This document shows positions 15,501-26,300 of a stretch of 29,147 nt of DNA, piece by piece (within the stretch, counting starts at the first letter, position 1; every line of letters begins with the position of its first letter). The notes below the pieces were generated by a model that was given only the letters and a program-made list of their open reading frames with translations, did no database searches and was not told the origin of the DNA. Origin of the DNA: an uncultured Verrucomicrobiota bacterium (GTDB taxonomy: Bacteria; Verrucomicrobiota; Kiritimatiellia; RFP12; UBA1067); assembly GCA_947305585.1 (NCBI GenBank), contig CAMZDY010000005.1:1-29147 (forward strand), in the 5' to 3' direction. The translations under genes and the position numbers were made by a program.

Positions 15501-16890
15501 AACGTACGAAGAAGTCTACAACGCCGTGCGCTATCCGCTCGCCGTGCAGCTGGTGCGCAGCAGCGGGGTGATCGAGCACCAGATCACGCTGGGCGGCACC
15601 AACTACTACACCACCTTGCCCGCGCTGGCGCCCCAGGCGCCCAAGTACTCGGCGTCGCGGCTGGCGGAAACGCTCAACGCCGAAGCGGCGGCCGCCGGTC
15701 GCACGAGCAAGTGGTTCGCCGCCGGCTACGACGTTCCGAAGGACGAATCCAAGTCGCTCGTCAATTCGCTCAGCGTAAGCAATCTCTGCGGCGAGGTGGC
15801 CGCCGACTGGACGCCCGATATCGAGAAGACCCCCGGGCGCAAGAATTCGGGCCAGGTGCTGCCGGAAGTGCATGTGGCTTCGGGCGATAGCGTAGTATTC
15901 TATTGCTACGTGGGCACCAACACGGCCGACACCGTTTCCGGCCGCCTGCTCCAGAGCGGCGGCGCCGAGGCGCCCACCACCGACCGCCTGATCCTGGTGG
16001 TGCCCAAGAATTCGGCCGCCGGCACCAACCTCGTCTACACCATCACCAACTACTACGAAATCGCCGCCATCACCACCAACGGCACGGCCATCGCGGAGGC
16101 GGCCGGTCGGCGCAATTCGTACAATCTCAACGTGGGCAAGGAAATCCCCAACGGCACCTCCATCACGCTCAAGGCCTGGGTGCGGCCGTGGCCGGAGCTG
16201 GCCACCACCTACGGTCTTGATGAGGCGAACCGCTATACCGATGCGGTCCTCGCGTGGCTGGAGCAGGGTACGCTCCTGGGCGGCACGCCGTTCGCCAACC
16301 CCGGCGGGAATATCGAGCTGGCCCAGCTGATCGAATACCCCAGCGGCACCCCGCAGGAGCTCAGCCTGTCCGACATGTACTGCCTCGATATGGATCCCAC
16401 TTTGGACAACCAGTATCTGGTGGCGGGCATCAAGACTTTGAATCCGAAGCCCGACAATTCGACGGAGATCGATTTCTACATGGCCGTCTCCAACGACAAC
16501 GACCAGACCGATTTCTCGCCCTACACCTTCCGCGGCGCGACGCCCGGCTCCAACACGCAGGATGCCTCGGCCGTCGGCAGCTGGAGCGATTTCGTGCTGA
16601 TGCTCAAGGGCATCCAGCAGAACCAGTACTACGATCCGGACGACGAAGATCATTCCAGATCGGAGTGGGTCACGCTCAAGTGGTTCGTGATCGACGGCGC
16701 CTCCTTCGGGCCCGACCATCTCACCCGGATCGTCATCGAGGATCAGCGCCAGCCCGGCACCCCCGGCTACTACGAAGGCTGGGGCGACGAAGAATTCAAG
16801 GACGACACTTTCAATTTCAAATGGACCTTGGGCGATCTCGACAAACCGAAGAGCCCGACCTTGCTGAAAGACACCATCACTACACCTTGA
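9568..16890 (+). CDS. Giant secreted multi-domain surface protein, 2440 residues
   Basis: I do not recognise a named gene. The N-terminus (MRSSLYSPFKRAMFALAMAV, then ICIPRIAVGAPYY) is a Sec signal peptide with cleavage near residue 29. The rest is Asn/Thr/Asp/Tyr-rich, with no further membrane segment and no evident C-terminal anchor or sorting signal. Beta-sandwich, jelly-roll-like regions are suggested near residues 850-1120 and 1541-1658 (the latter ending 'VRVAFDNVMVSE'). Residues ~1845-2010 ('NAWINEANVYGLMDD', 'NQYVEVAIPAHTDIEGWRL') resemble a lamin-tail domain. No catalytic motif was found. The ATG at 9568 is chosen because an earlier in-frame TTG is the promoter -35 box; an ATG at 9604 is an alternative that would weaken the signal peptide. 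It is followed after 2 bases by a lipoprotein gene. A cell-surface or adhesin role is inference. Confidence 0.85.
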   Translation: MRSSLYSPFKRAMFALAMAVICIPRIAVGAPYYSLPGDRVLLANDDLHEGAVVTGQGIDTTALGSGGPRWEPVPESYVAVTNEQSPYALYNLNRLKDGTLSDATEWYHRSGDDVRTWHLKDIRLGNVFDAEGKALGAAHNYLPWRTTTAMDYRDGTEALLTQHGAGQIVMRNRDTAQVVSPLYAEGIGRIYFDAVNFTVGVTNLLAVQVSAQDDGGDESAVDWTAVDPALVDVLAYTNGVYAAELSSFGASEIALGMELGGGTNNFYRIVLSDPRFVNYRAPARFRIVRLEARGEGAETEGMAVLDNIICSFPAMDAEIVPSGDYEPDRRGERVLGWAGSLEDPDDPGVLPYSGAMNLVPGAIIRSQTNSALSGASVTVSDAVFHYRWRYLSQQLLGGNCSATNSSESVATDQAKLSGAVLNLPTMDASFTNLAATVSAIWLGNTAEINASQIQYIGVKVGDREYKSQVLNGTGSGTSLGKYEDKSWKQRYSFETPFEVRMGANYPITFYDQYNMPITEAQTVRLVRDQELGAIRVNSVDLAKDGFNRSYNRLLGRVEYEYAGEFRTLPMTVGSDGETLKGSAPIDAAYTARPGDLEFYYSANIDAPYYEWVNYAGAGEGGIPAALEAPGAATTRRSVDEGWLPSRGYDYFARLRYGRSELRDFLVQVTNVSSGATAEFRTSRLVDDMDWHALVYARTNGTEKASGTNATCEVRFAEVDRAGVTNVLKITGWDIDAFERWPETLTATPATDPETAWIKIPFDGTTDFLRFRYLEGDNKIVVTRADFQNFNGWNDANRNEEIFVGQSTDESSIHGVSNAQIVRETDFGFWSETPETSALWQEPFTNRNITVNVPFDGSVTTPNGWTAGPGQYVNRQYDVSGNTVALQMYGRGNGYLQLQPDNTYAPNGVKEVTLSARLAQTLNFKNFATFQADDDIGAGILLKNYSVSTRAVMGYLTEKHDGLSSMSLVANHNSELGCYEFRVTQVNANRLYRLELYRWNRDADGNFAAEQLGATEDTLTYNMDADAGASNFLFPAMYISVTNIVTTGTSPKPAVHVTAGVQKGGSASDYRLNAPASGKYFRNLIYNDTSDNRHTEGSFGVASVNCAGRFAQPTYYPQAATLSSDRFDWKDTIDKSNAYANFGSGGKQLYRSLLTKGRWNMGGWMQEYFQQGFLPDSPELTPNWGVMCSTNVSQKLILSLADVGGSFEPVATNIVTGFALSTNYTFTVCNTTGRWVKLSVGGSGNDAIQTDVVVADVGISQWSGESYNSTRQYSSLPGSSTSYEFGAYTNIVFTECWVHGETNSAERAIEMNASRARFDGSVPKVQSVRSPLFDGGQETDGFKHGLGLGMVAFSYTGCDEHVNLLVQIATNTTSSTVDRGSFRNLTFDTNGWETVASFSGSAVGTGDLSEITPGIPLKHSGVASYYLGLHDVTGAVRVVMDPRVIRAAQTGDGLKDPAYGSIMIGSAVFRDEPGIDQSSWWGYNVRTGSFLRDPGDDMLQVLEDGSETDAAAFGMSVALNCSVEEKVDPTDTYTKHVPFVQTPTFAYLDTSDTSPEVGELTFQARRYDTADATARITIYGWKSGEMTENSNWTYLTHFDIDSDIYTNLTYRIPAGDQWRSFRLAVNGVAKAGQMGGAGNPDPPDPVVRVAFDNVMVSETINPRVQFANIMAFHSNLTTLDKLDYSDARSEQPLTEEPWGVQVEIKPFQLPEQIAWDQPMTVTLYWYEGKRPWGPSTNWTNRAVLSQCDNCAEGEYIFRSSYLDNADSVIPATLNRAQVVQYHLTVAYYVKSQDPASAPSRIVQELDPAGEWSIPEWYTGLNLMLLRGSGAADCAFTILDNVAPGNAWINEANVYGLMDDNSRPSTSPFFNSDFTNQYVEVAIPAHTDIEGWRLDFISMLGSTNTMVRFSNSTSGEGYAPAEKSLGAEDGFAFLSVASPATESAGTLDAGMGEVDGVWRMSSGMVSGDNTIMAKESLDGKTYEEVYNAVRYPLAVQLVRSSGVIEHQITLGGTNYYTTLPALAPQAPKYSASRLAETLNAEAAAAGRTSKWFAAGYDVPKDESKSLVNSLSVSNLCGEVAADWTPDIEKTPGRKNSGQVLPEVHVASGDSVVFYCYVGTNTADTVSGRLLQSGGAEAPTTDRLILVVPKNSAAGTNLVYTITNYYEIAAITTNGTAIAEAAGRRNSYNLNVGKEIPNGTSITLKAWVRPWPELATTYGLDEANRYTDAVLAWLEQGTLLGGTPFANPGGNIELAQLIEYPSGTPQELSLSDMYCLDMDPTLDNQYLVAGIKTLNPKPDNSTEIDFYMAVSNDNDQTDFSPYTFRGATPGSNTQDASAVGSWSDFVLMLKGIQQNQYYDPDDEDHSRSEWVTLKWFVIDGASFGPDHLTRIVIEDQRQPGTPGYYEGWGDEEFKDDTFNFKWTLGDLDKPKSPTLLKDTITTP

Positions 16891-16892
16891 CC

Positions 16893-17300
16893 ATGATCGA
16901 TTATCGCATACGATTCTGTCTCCTGGCGGCGCTGACGGCGGCCGTCCTGACCGGCTGTTCCCGCGAGGAGCAGCCCGAACCCGCGCCGGCGGCGGAAACC
17001 GGCGGCGGCAACATGGTTGAGCGCATGTCCGATCCGGTCTACCGCGCGCAGCTCAAGGCCCATGCCGACAAGCGCGACAGCCTGATGGCCCAGTACGCCA
17101 AGCTGACCGGGCGGATGCGCGAGCTGCTGGCCGCCAAGCAGGCGGAGCTCGGCACCGACGACGAAGCCGCGCTCAAGGCCGCCTTGGAGGCGGATCCGGA
17201 ATGGAACAGTTTGTATCAGCGCTGCATCGATCTCGATGTGGCCATTGGCGATGAACAACGCCGCGCCCGGGAAACGGTCCGGCAAAGGATTTCAAAGTAA
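16893..17300 (+). CDS. Lipoprotein of 135 residues between two giant exported-protein genes
   Basis: The ATG at 16893 is 2 bases after the upstream stop. The signal sequence 'RIRFCLLAALTAAVLTGC' ends in a canonical lipobox (LTGC, lipidated Cys22). The mature protein starts with a Glu/Pro/Ala-rich, Gly-containing tether and then is almost wholly helical and charged ('AQLKAHADKRDSLMAQYAKL', 'RARETVRQRISK'), suggesting a short coiled coil or helical bundle. No enzyme motif was seen. There is no Shine-Dalgarno sequence, so translation probably depends on ribosomes ending the 2440-residue gene. Position between two giant exported proteins suggests that it anchors or assists them in the envelope; this is inference. 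Family unknown to me. Confidence 0.82.
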   Translation: MIDYRIRFCLLAALTAAVLTGCSREEQPEPAPAAETGGGNMVERMSDPVYRAQLKAHADKRDSLMAQYAKLTGRMRELLAAKQAELGTDDEAALKAALEADPEWNSLYQRCIDLDVAIGDEQRRARETVRQRISK

Positions 17301-17305
17301 AGGAA
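17301..17305 (+). promoter_or_regulatory. Ribosome binding site of the second giant gene
   Basis: AGGAA directly follows the lipoprotein stop and ends 7 bases before the ATG at 17313. It supports that start and a polycistronic message rather than a separate promoter; no promoter was seen in the 12-base gap. Confidence 0.65.
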
Positions 17306-17312
17306 CAGCACC

Positions 17313-20300
17313 ATGAAGATGATGAAATTCGTACTTCCTGCACTTGCGCTTACGGCTTGGGCCAACGTGGCGTCGGCAACCTTGTCTTCGCCCATTTACG
17401 AAATCCAGGAATGTAATGCTATCGGCGAGACATTTGATAAGCCGGGCACCAAGGAACATCCGCTACAGGGCGGCGAAACGATCTATTTCGTGATCCGCAT
17501 GCTCAATCCGGATTTCGATACAGATTACGAAAATGCTACCACCTTTTGGGATATTAAGCACAATCCTGCCATTAGTGTCGAAGCGCTCGATTGGGCGGTT
17601 GACGCCCCCGGTGTGGGTATTGTGGTCAATAATACCACGCGCAAGGCTGAATATGTCAGGACCAATCATGCAACCGGCACTTATAAGGTATATACCGATT
17701 TCGTCTTCAAATACACGATCCAGCCGGGTGATATTGCGCTGCCGATCCGTTTGGCGAGCGATCTTATCGGCACGCCGGCTTCCTCCTCCGGCTCAACTGG
17801 CATCTATTGGTTCCGTGACGATATCTGGGAAATCGGCAAGGTCGGCTCGGCTTTTGGCACAGACAAGGTAGAGAAGTTAGGTCAATGTGAAGATGGGTTG
17901 CGGGACTATTTTGAGAACACACTGCACGCGGATCCAGATACTGTTCATAGGACTAACAACTGGGACGCCTACGAGTGCGGCTTCTACGCCAATACTGTCA
18001 ATGCCGTCACCGATGGTGGTTTTGCCGCCAAGACTACCGTCTACGACGGCAATGTGTGCATGACCGTGATCAATAAGAATTCGTCCACCTGCACGCCTAT
18101 TCCCACCATTTCGCTAGTCGGCGCTCCCTCCGTTTCCTCCTATCTCTACGTTTGGTCGGCCGATGGTGACATCGCCGAGATTGTAGAGGGCAATGACGTA
18201 AGCAAAGTCAATACCGTAGCCGAAATGTGGAATGCCGACGGCACCGGCAAGCTCTACAACGTGAAAGTTGGCGCCATCAAGCTGGTGGCCGGTCAAAGCG
18301 ACTACAAATTCAGACTCACCTGCAAGGATAAGACGGTCACGCCCGGCCAGTCGGTCAAAGTCTATTTGAGCGAATCGCCCAATGGCTTCTTCAAGCAGCG
18401 TGGCGGCAAAGTGACCGACTACCTGGAGGAAACGGTCTACATCGGCGAGGCGTTGCAGCCCAATATCACCATCACCGGCCCCGATAGCATCACCGTGGGG
18501 GCCGACTACAAGAGCGCGCTCGACACGCTGACGATCACGACCAGCGAGATCTATCCCCTCGGCAAGGGTGAAGGGCTGAGAGTTACGGTTACGCCCAGCT
18601 TCAGCGACACTTCGATCACCGAAAACATTTACGATTACGTGCGCATCGCCGACAACAACGAGGGTACGAGCTGGAATACCGATGGTCCGTGTGACTTTGT
18701 GCTCACCCCCGGCACCGACGCCAACCTCACGAAGACGCTCTATCTCTTCGGCCGCGGCGCCGACAAGAATACGTACGGCACCAAGAACATCAGCTTCACG
18801 GTTACGGTGGAAGATGCCGATCATCCGGGCTCCACCACCGTGTTCGACAACTATTACAAATTGCCGGCCCCCTTGCCGATCACGTTCGTCCCGGCCAGCA
18901 CCGGCACCGGCACCTTGCCGCAGATTACCACCGCCTCCGCCTTGACCGTGACGGCCAACACCGACACCAAGTTTTCGCTCAAGGTTACGGACAACAAGAA
19001 GAACATCGAATCCCCCACCGGCTACACCATCCAGTACAAGAAGAAAGCGTCCGATACGTGGAAGACGATGGACGGCAAGTGGAAGCCCAATTCCAGCGGA
19101 ATCCTGGTGAGCGCCGCCGATCCTTCCAAATTCCCCACCTTGAAGTACGCCTATACGGGATCCGATTACGTCACCTCGTTCAAGCTGATCGCCCCCGATG
19201 ATTTGACCGAAGGCTCGGAAGTCCAGATAACGGTCAGTATTGAAGAGCCAAAGTCGATGTTCGTCCGCATCATCGAAGAAGACGGCACCGAATCCGATAC
19301 CGGCACGTTCGTGGAATCCGATGACGATGAAGTGACAATCCAAGTCCAGCTGTCCGAAGCGTACGCCGATGCTACGGTTTACGCCTTCCTGGTGCCAGAT
19401 GACGACGACACCAAGGCGGCGGTAAAGGGCGATCCGATTTCCACCTCCACCTACAACCGCGGACTCGAGATCAAAGCGGGCCAGAAAACATCAAAATTAG
19501 GCTATATCCAATTTGTCGATGGTTCCAGGACCGGTACGCATTGCCAGTTTAAGATCGAGCTCCGCAACGGTCCGACTTATGCCACCAGCGCCCTAGTGGC
19601 CGGCTACGAAAGCGAAACTTTCACGGTTCTCGTTCGCAACAAAACGCCATCCTTCAATGCCGTGTGGATGAGCGGCGCCAGGGTGTTCGAGAGCGGCGGA
19701 ACGATGAGCGGCATCGTGCCGCAGGGTGCCAATAAAACCTTTACGTTTGACGTGAGCGATGTGGAGGCCGACTTGACGGCCGACGGCTCCGACACTGCCC
19801 ACCGCGAGTTCGAGATCCATTGCGTGATCGAGGAAAACGATTCGCCCCGCCTTGACTGTACGTTGACGGGCGACCCCAACAACTTGAGCACCAACTACAC
19901 TTTCATGGTGGAGGGTACCGCCAAGGCGAGGTTCCAGCTCCGCGACAAGGATATGAACAAATATGGCTCCGAATTTGTGTGCTATATCAAGGTGGGCAGC
20001 CAGCCGCAGGTGAGCGTGGTCAGCGCCGATGGCCTCGACTTCTTCAACGAAAAGAGCACCGGCATCAACAATTCGAAGATGAATATCGTGCTGTCGGAGG
20101 CGGCGGCCAAGGCGATCAAGGTCAAGCTGACCGTCACCCCGGCCAGCGGCACCCTTCCCGACGGGTTGTCGTTGCCCAAGCTGGGCGGCGGCTACGACAC
20201 CACCACCTCCGACCCGGATAACGGCGTATATGAATTCGAGATTCTCCCCAACCAGCCGACGAAGACCTTCTACTTCACCGAGCTCGACGGCACTTCGTTC

Positions 20301-23300
20301 ACCGCCAGCACCGGCTGGAAGATCCATGCCGAGGTAAGTTCCAACACTATGCCAACCGATGCGGCCACGCCCGACCCCGACAAGACCTGGGCCCAGTACT
20401 ATATCGCCACCGACTACTACTTCACGGTGGACAACGTGGAGCCCACCTTCATGTGCTCGCTGGGCGAGGAAAACACCGTTTCCAACGCCTATGCGGCGAC
20501 CATCGGCACGGGCGGTGCCATCACCTACTCGGTAAACGATATTGAGGCCGATTTGGAGAACGGTATCAAGGTCACCTGGTGGTGCTCCGACACCAGCAGC
20601 GCCACCCCCGAGACAATCAAAGACACCAAAGACCACACCTACACTCCGGAATTCAAGAGTGCCGGTACCAAGGTGGTCAAGGTGACGGTGCAGGATAAGG
20701 ATGCGGCTTCCGGCATCGGTACGATCATCAAGCAGTGGTACTTCACCGTGGCCACGTCCAAGACGCTCTCCACCATCGCGAGCGGCCCCTCCGGCGGCAT
20801 CAGCAACTCGGCCTTGAGCCAGCATTACGCCACCGCCGAAGGTTTGGGCCAAGGCCATGTCTGGGCCAACGGCGCGTATGGTTCCTCGCGCAACTTCCAG
20901 ATCCAGTGGACCATGGGTCTGGCGCAGTCGGCCGATGTCTACGCCTTCGGTTACAAGGTGGGTGATGTCGATAATGGCAATCTGAATGGTAAAATGGATA
21001 TCGCGCTTGATGCCAACGGCGCCAAGGCCGATCCCACGGCGCCCACCACCCCGGCCAACTACACCTACGGCGATACCACCCGCGATTCTTATCTCTACGC
21101 GCTCCTGATCACCACGGTCGACGAAACCGGCGCGGCCGTCAGCTCGCTGGCGGGCGGCACCATTTCGCCCGAGCGTAACGGTTCTTCCGCCGCCGCGGTG
21201 GGCAAGATTCCGCTGCCCAGCAAGAAGAACGACGACGGCAACTTCAACGAAGCGGTGGTGGAGGCGATCTTCGCCAAGGAATACCTGGATAGCGACAACT
21301 GCGGCGATATCAACCAAGACGGCGTCCCCGACGTGGCGGTGTACAAGTACGGCATGGGCGTGTACGATCCGGTGGCAATGACCCACAACACCGGCGCCGA
21401 CCTCACCGACCTCAGCAACTACAACGAGGATGGCGACTACCTGCCGGCCGACAATGCCGCCGGCATCCAGATGATCCCCGGCCTCACCAACAGTTGGGCC
21501 AAGTCCGTGCTGGCGTTCGGCGCCAAGCTGGAATTGCGCGGCTACCACGAGGGTCTCAACGGCAACGATAATTTGGCCAATGTCAACAGCGGCAGGGATT
21601 TGAGCGATCTGGAAGAAGAATCCTGGAACAGCCTCGGCCAGCCAGCCGGTTGGAGCCCCGAGCGGCCGACCGATCCCACCAAGTACGATACCGATGGCGA
21701 CGACCTCCCGGACGGCTACGAATACTACTACTGGTACCGCGCGCACGTGGGCGATCCCTACACCTGGAACCACAACAACGCCAAGGTGCTCCGGCGCATC
21801 TACGGCCACCGCTACAATCCGCATCATCCGGAAGATGGCGAGATCATCCCGTGGCAGACGATCGAGGAGGTGTTCGATCCGCTCGACGCGAACAAGGTCG
21901 ATATCGTCGAGCGCGATACCGATAACGACGGCATCAACGATCTCGAGGAATTCGTCATCGGCACCAATCCCATCGAATGGGATACCGACGGCGATGGCGT
22001 GAGCGACTACTGGGAACTCAATTACAGCAAGCTGAGCCCGATCAATCGCACCACCGACGGTGTGCATGATGACGGCACCGCGCGCAACGACGATGGCGAC
22101 TACATGGCGCGTATCGACGTGGGCTTCTATGTGATCGACTTGGTGGATAAAGACTCCGGCCGCAAGGTGTCCTATGCCGCCCGGACTTTGCCGTCGCTTT
22201 CCGGCACCACGGATTCCGCGCCTTACAACGTAATCGGCTTCAAGTCGGCCTTGGATGCGACCCGTCTCTATGCTTACATCGGTTCCAGCGCCGCCCCCAT
22301 TGTCAAGGTTACGGTGGGCACCACCGACAAGTTCTATCTGACCGAGGATATGGAAATCACCACCTGCCGTCGCATGGCGGTCGATGGCGGCACGGCCCCC
22401 TATGTGATTTCCGGCGTCTACGATCCCAAGGACGATCTGCTCCAGAAGGGCACCGAGGTGATCCCCTTGGATCCCACCGCCGAGAATGCTACGGTGCAAT
22501 GTTTCAGCCGTTACTATGATGCCGCGGCGGTGGGCGCTGCCAGCGCCAACGGCACATTCAATGTTGATCGCAGCTACAAACTGTGGCGCTACGGCAATAC
22601 CGACCGGTTGGCCATGGGCAAAGAAGCCGATATCCCGACCGATTGGGCGGTGGTAGGCGGCCCGTCGTATGAAACGGTGGAGCTGAACCACTGGCAGGTC
22701 TATCAGTGGCGCGGTTTCGAGCTGGACGACAAGAAGGATATGGGCACCGGCTTCAGCCCCTTGACCGCCTGGTTCAAGACCCCATCCGGCGTGCCGCATT
22801 CGCGCTGGAGCAGCAGCGGAATCGGCAAATACGAAGATACCGCCGATTTCTGCACGCTCGACGAATTCCTGGTGAGCGTGTTTGCCGAGAACTCCACCGG
22901 CAATCAAATCGGGGTGGAGCCCACCATCATCCCGCGTGACAACAAGCATGTCACCTTCAACGTCTACTACTCCCGCTACACCACCCTGGCGGACAACAAC
23001 GCCGACGACACGGTGCACGGTGCCGACTCCGATTCCGATGGCGTGCCGGACGGTTGGGAACTCTACGTGCAGGCCGGCCCCGGCACCTCGGCCAAGTACT
23101 TCGATGCTTCCCATGCCGCCAACGTGTTCGATTCGGCCATGGGTGCGCGGCATAAGCCGACTAGCCTCAACGAAACGATGGATCTCAGCCGCAATCCCAT
23201 CACCGACGAGCAGGAACCGGATGGTCTCCCGGAGGCGCAGGAGTTCCGCGGCACGGATACGCGCGTGATTTATGCCAATGTTCCTTCCATCGCCGGTTTG

Positions 23301-26300
23301 CAGCCCTACAACGACGACGACCGGGACGATGAAGATACCGGCGATTATTGGTTGAACAAATTCTGGCCCACCGACCCGTGGAGCAGCGATACCGACTGCG
23401 ATGGCATACGCGATGGTGCGGAACGTTCCGCCCAGTTCTTCATCTACGGCAATCCGTCGGACGACGGCAACCAATGCATCCAGGGCGCCGGCCTCAATCC
23501 CTGCGCCTGGGATACCGATAATGACGGCATTCCGGACTGGTTCGAGTGGCAGTATCATGGCAGCAAGTATCCGCGCCCCGACAGCAGCTTTGACAAATAT
23601 AGCGATGTGGCGCAGCGCGACATCTTGGCCCGCGGCGCGCTCGACAAGACGGAACAGGATTGCTACGGCGGCATGGATGGAACCAGGCCGGATGCCTTTA
23701 CCGGGCAGGACGGTCGCGGCGACTACATCAATGTCAACTGCGACTACGACTACGACGGCCTCCAGAACTGGCAGGAATACCTGACCGGTACCATCCGCGC
23801 TTTCCGCTACGACGATACCACTTCGCCGTGGGAAGTGTTCGACTCCAAGACCGATCCGGTGGGTCAGCGCCTGCAAGCGATAATCCAGGATACCACCACA
23901 TATCCGGTTCAAGTGGCGCCCGATCCTACCGACACGGCCGCCTATCCGCTGGGGCCGCTCGATACGCAGTATATAAGCGACGTTACGGATTACACCAAGT
24001 ACATTGACGCCTTGGCGGAAGCCGTCGAGCCGTGGCTGTATGGCACCATTCCGGCGGTGTACACCGGGATGACCGTGCAGTATCCGCTGAGCCCGCTCTA
24101 CACTCTGGCCGAGGCCACTGCCGGCACCCATGGCGCCGGTTCGAACCCGCGCGGCATCTGCGATACGCTCGACTGGGTAACCATGTACGGCTCGATTTGC
24201 AACCGCACCTGGGATCAGGCCAACGGCCATCCTTACTTCTTCCCGGACGGCCCCAACCACATCCTCAAGCGTTATAGCGACGGCTCGGCCCGGATGTCTT
24301 CCGCCGCCACCCTGGCCTCCTCCAAGCTGACCGCCTACAACCGGCGCATCATGGAAGAGGCGCTGGCCGGCACCACCCCGGCCCTCAAGCCCGAGTCGGT
24401 GGTGCAGTTTGGCGCGCCGTACCAGTACTTCGGCACCGATCCCGCCAAGTTCGACTCCGACGGCGACGGCCTGGACGACTATTACGAGCTCTTCCACGGC
24501 CTCAACCCGATGTATGGCGGGTTGCCCCAGGGCCTGAACGGCACCACCAGCCGCTCCTCGGCCATCCATGACCTGCTGAGCGAAGCCTATAACGGCGGCG
24601 GCAATATTGCCACCACCGGTATGAGCAAACGGTATGAGGACAATGTTTGCGCCACCAACAACTTCTGGACGTACTATACGCCCGGCGCAGGCAACGACGC
24701 CGAGGCGGCCAAGTACGACTTCGTGAAGTTCCCGTGGATGAACGGCGGCGCCGAGGCCGACCCCGATGGCGATGGCGTGCGCAACTTGAGCGAGGCCATC
24801 CAGGCCAATGCCCAGGCCAACCGCACCTATATGCACACCGATCCTTCGCCGTTGTGGATGACCGATTCCACCTACAACCGGTCGATCGTGAAACTGAGCT
24901 ATCAGCCGGTGGAGGATCATTCGATTGTGGAGTTGCTCGACCTTCCCGATCTCATGAGGCTAGATCGGTTCTTCGGTTCGGATATTTACGATCAGTTCCG
25001 GTGGGGCACCACCTCGGGCTGGAAGTGGTCGTTCGAAGAGAACGAAGGCTTCGATACCGATGGCGACTGGTACAGCGACTTCCGCGAAGGCCAGAAGGGC
25101 TCCAACCCGCAGGTGGCCGATTCGCCCAGCCGCCGCCAGGCCATGTACTTCCAGGGTGCGGCCAAGAAGGGTGCGGTGCAGGTGCAGGAAGATGCTTCCA
25201 TCGGCATGCTCCTCAATGGTGCCTTGGCGGAGCAGTTCTTCACCACCTTCACGGTGGAGTGCTGGGCGCGTCCCGATGCGGTGGGCGGCACCAAGCAGGT
25301 GCTGCTGGAGCGCACCATCCAGGTGGGCAATTCCAACCCGGGCGACATGTCGTATCTCCGGCGCAACTTCCAGCTGGGTATCGATGCGAACGGCTACTGG
25401 TATGCCGCGTTCGATAACGACGGCACCAGCAACCCGAATTACAGCGAGATAAAGGCTGTTTCGCCCACTGCGGCCAAGATTAACACCTGGACGCATATCG
25501 CCGCCACCTACGACGGCGCCCAGCTTCAGCTGTACCTCAACGGCCAAGCGGCCGGCGCTCCGGCCGCCACCACTTTGCGCCCGGTAACCGGCGCGCTCAA
25601 CGTGCAGACGATTATCAACTATTATGCCGAGAGCCGTCCGGTAGACCAGTCGCAGCCGTATGCTGACGCCATTGGCGTTCTCAGCCGACGTCTGATCGAT
25701 ACCTATATCAAGGATACCGCCGCCCATCGGGTGATCTTGATGGGTGCGGGCGTGAACGTGGAAAAGACGATGGTGCCGCCGACGCCGGTGCGCGATCTCA
25801 CCAGCCTGACGCTGGACGAGAATACCGATTTTAGCGACTACGCCTACTATTATCAGGGCTATCTCGACGAAGTGAGGATCTGGGATGGCGCCCGCTCCGC
25901 CACCGAAATCGCCAACAACTATCTGGTCCGCATGTCCATGGACGATATCGCCGCCAACCGCGACGAGGTCTACGATGGCTTGTCGGAGGGGCAGTCGCGC
26001 GACGTCAATCAGGCGGGCGCCGACGGCGAACTTCCGGCGGAGCTCGTCTACCACTTCAGTTTCGACAATCTCGCTTCGGCGGAAACCGAAACGAGCATCG
26101 CCCAGGCGCCGTTCGGCATGCAGGCCACTACGGCCACCGCGGCCGACGCCAAGTATACGCAGAGCGTCCCGGCCAACTGGGTGAGCCCGTGGTGGGCTAA
26201 TATCAGCAAGAGCGTGGCAACTCCGGCCGATCAGGTCAAATCCTCGGTCTACGGCCTTACGCCTTACAGCATGATCCCGTGGGTCAAGAACACGGTGGCG

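Noticed and set aside
13222..16719. Minus-strand open frame of 1165 codons (also 9754-12846 and 24960-27812)
   Set aside because: Shadow of the giant plus-strand genes; rarity of sense-strand codons that would give antisense stops explains its length.
16254..16892. N-terminal extension of the 135-residue lipoprotein frame
   Set aside because: Out-of-frame reading of the giant gene's 3' end; the signal peptide with lipobox begins at 16893.
19593..24920. Minus-strand open frame of 1775 codons opposite the giant gene
   Set aside because: The product is low-complexity Val/Gly/His/Arg-rich with no domain. It mirrors the codon bias of the plus-strand gene, whose frame has signal peptide and domains.
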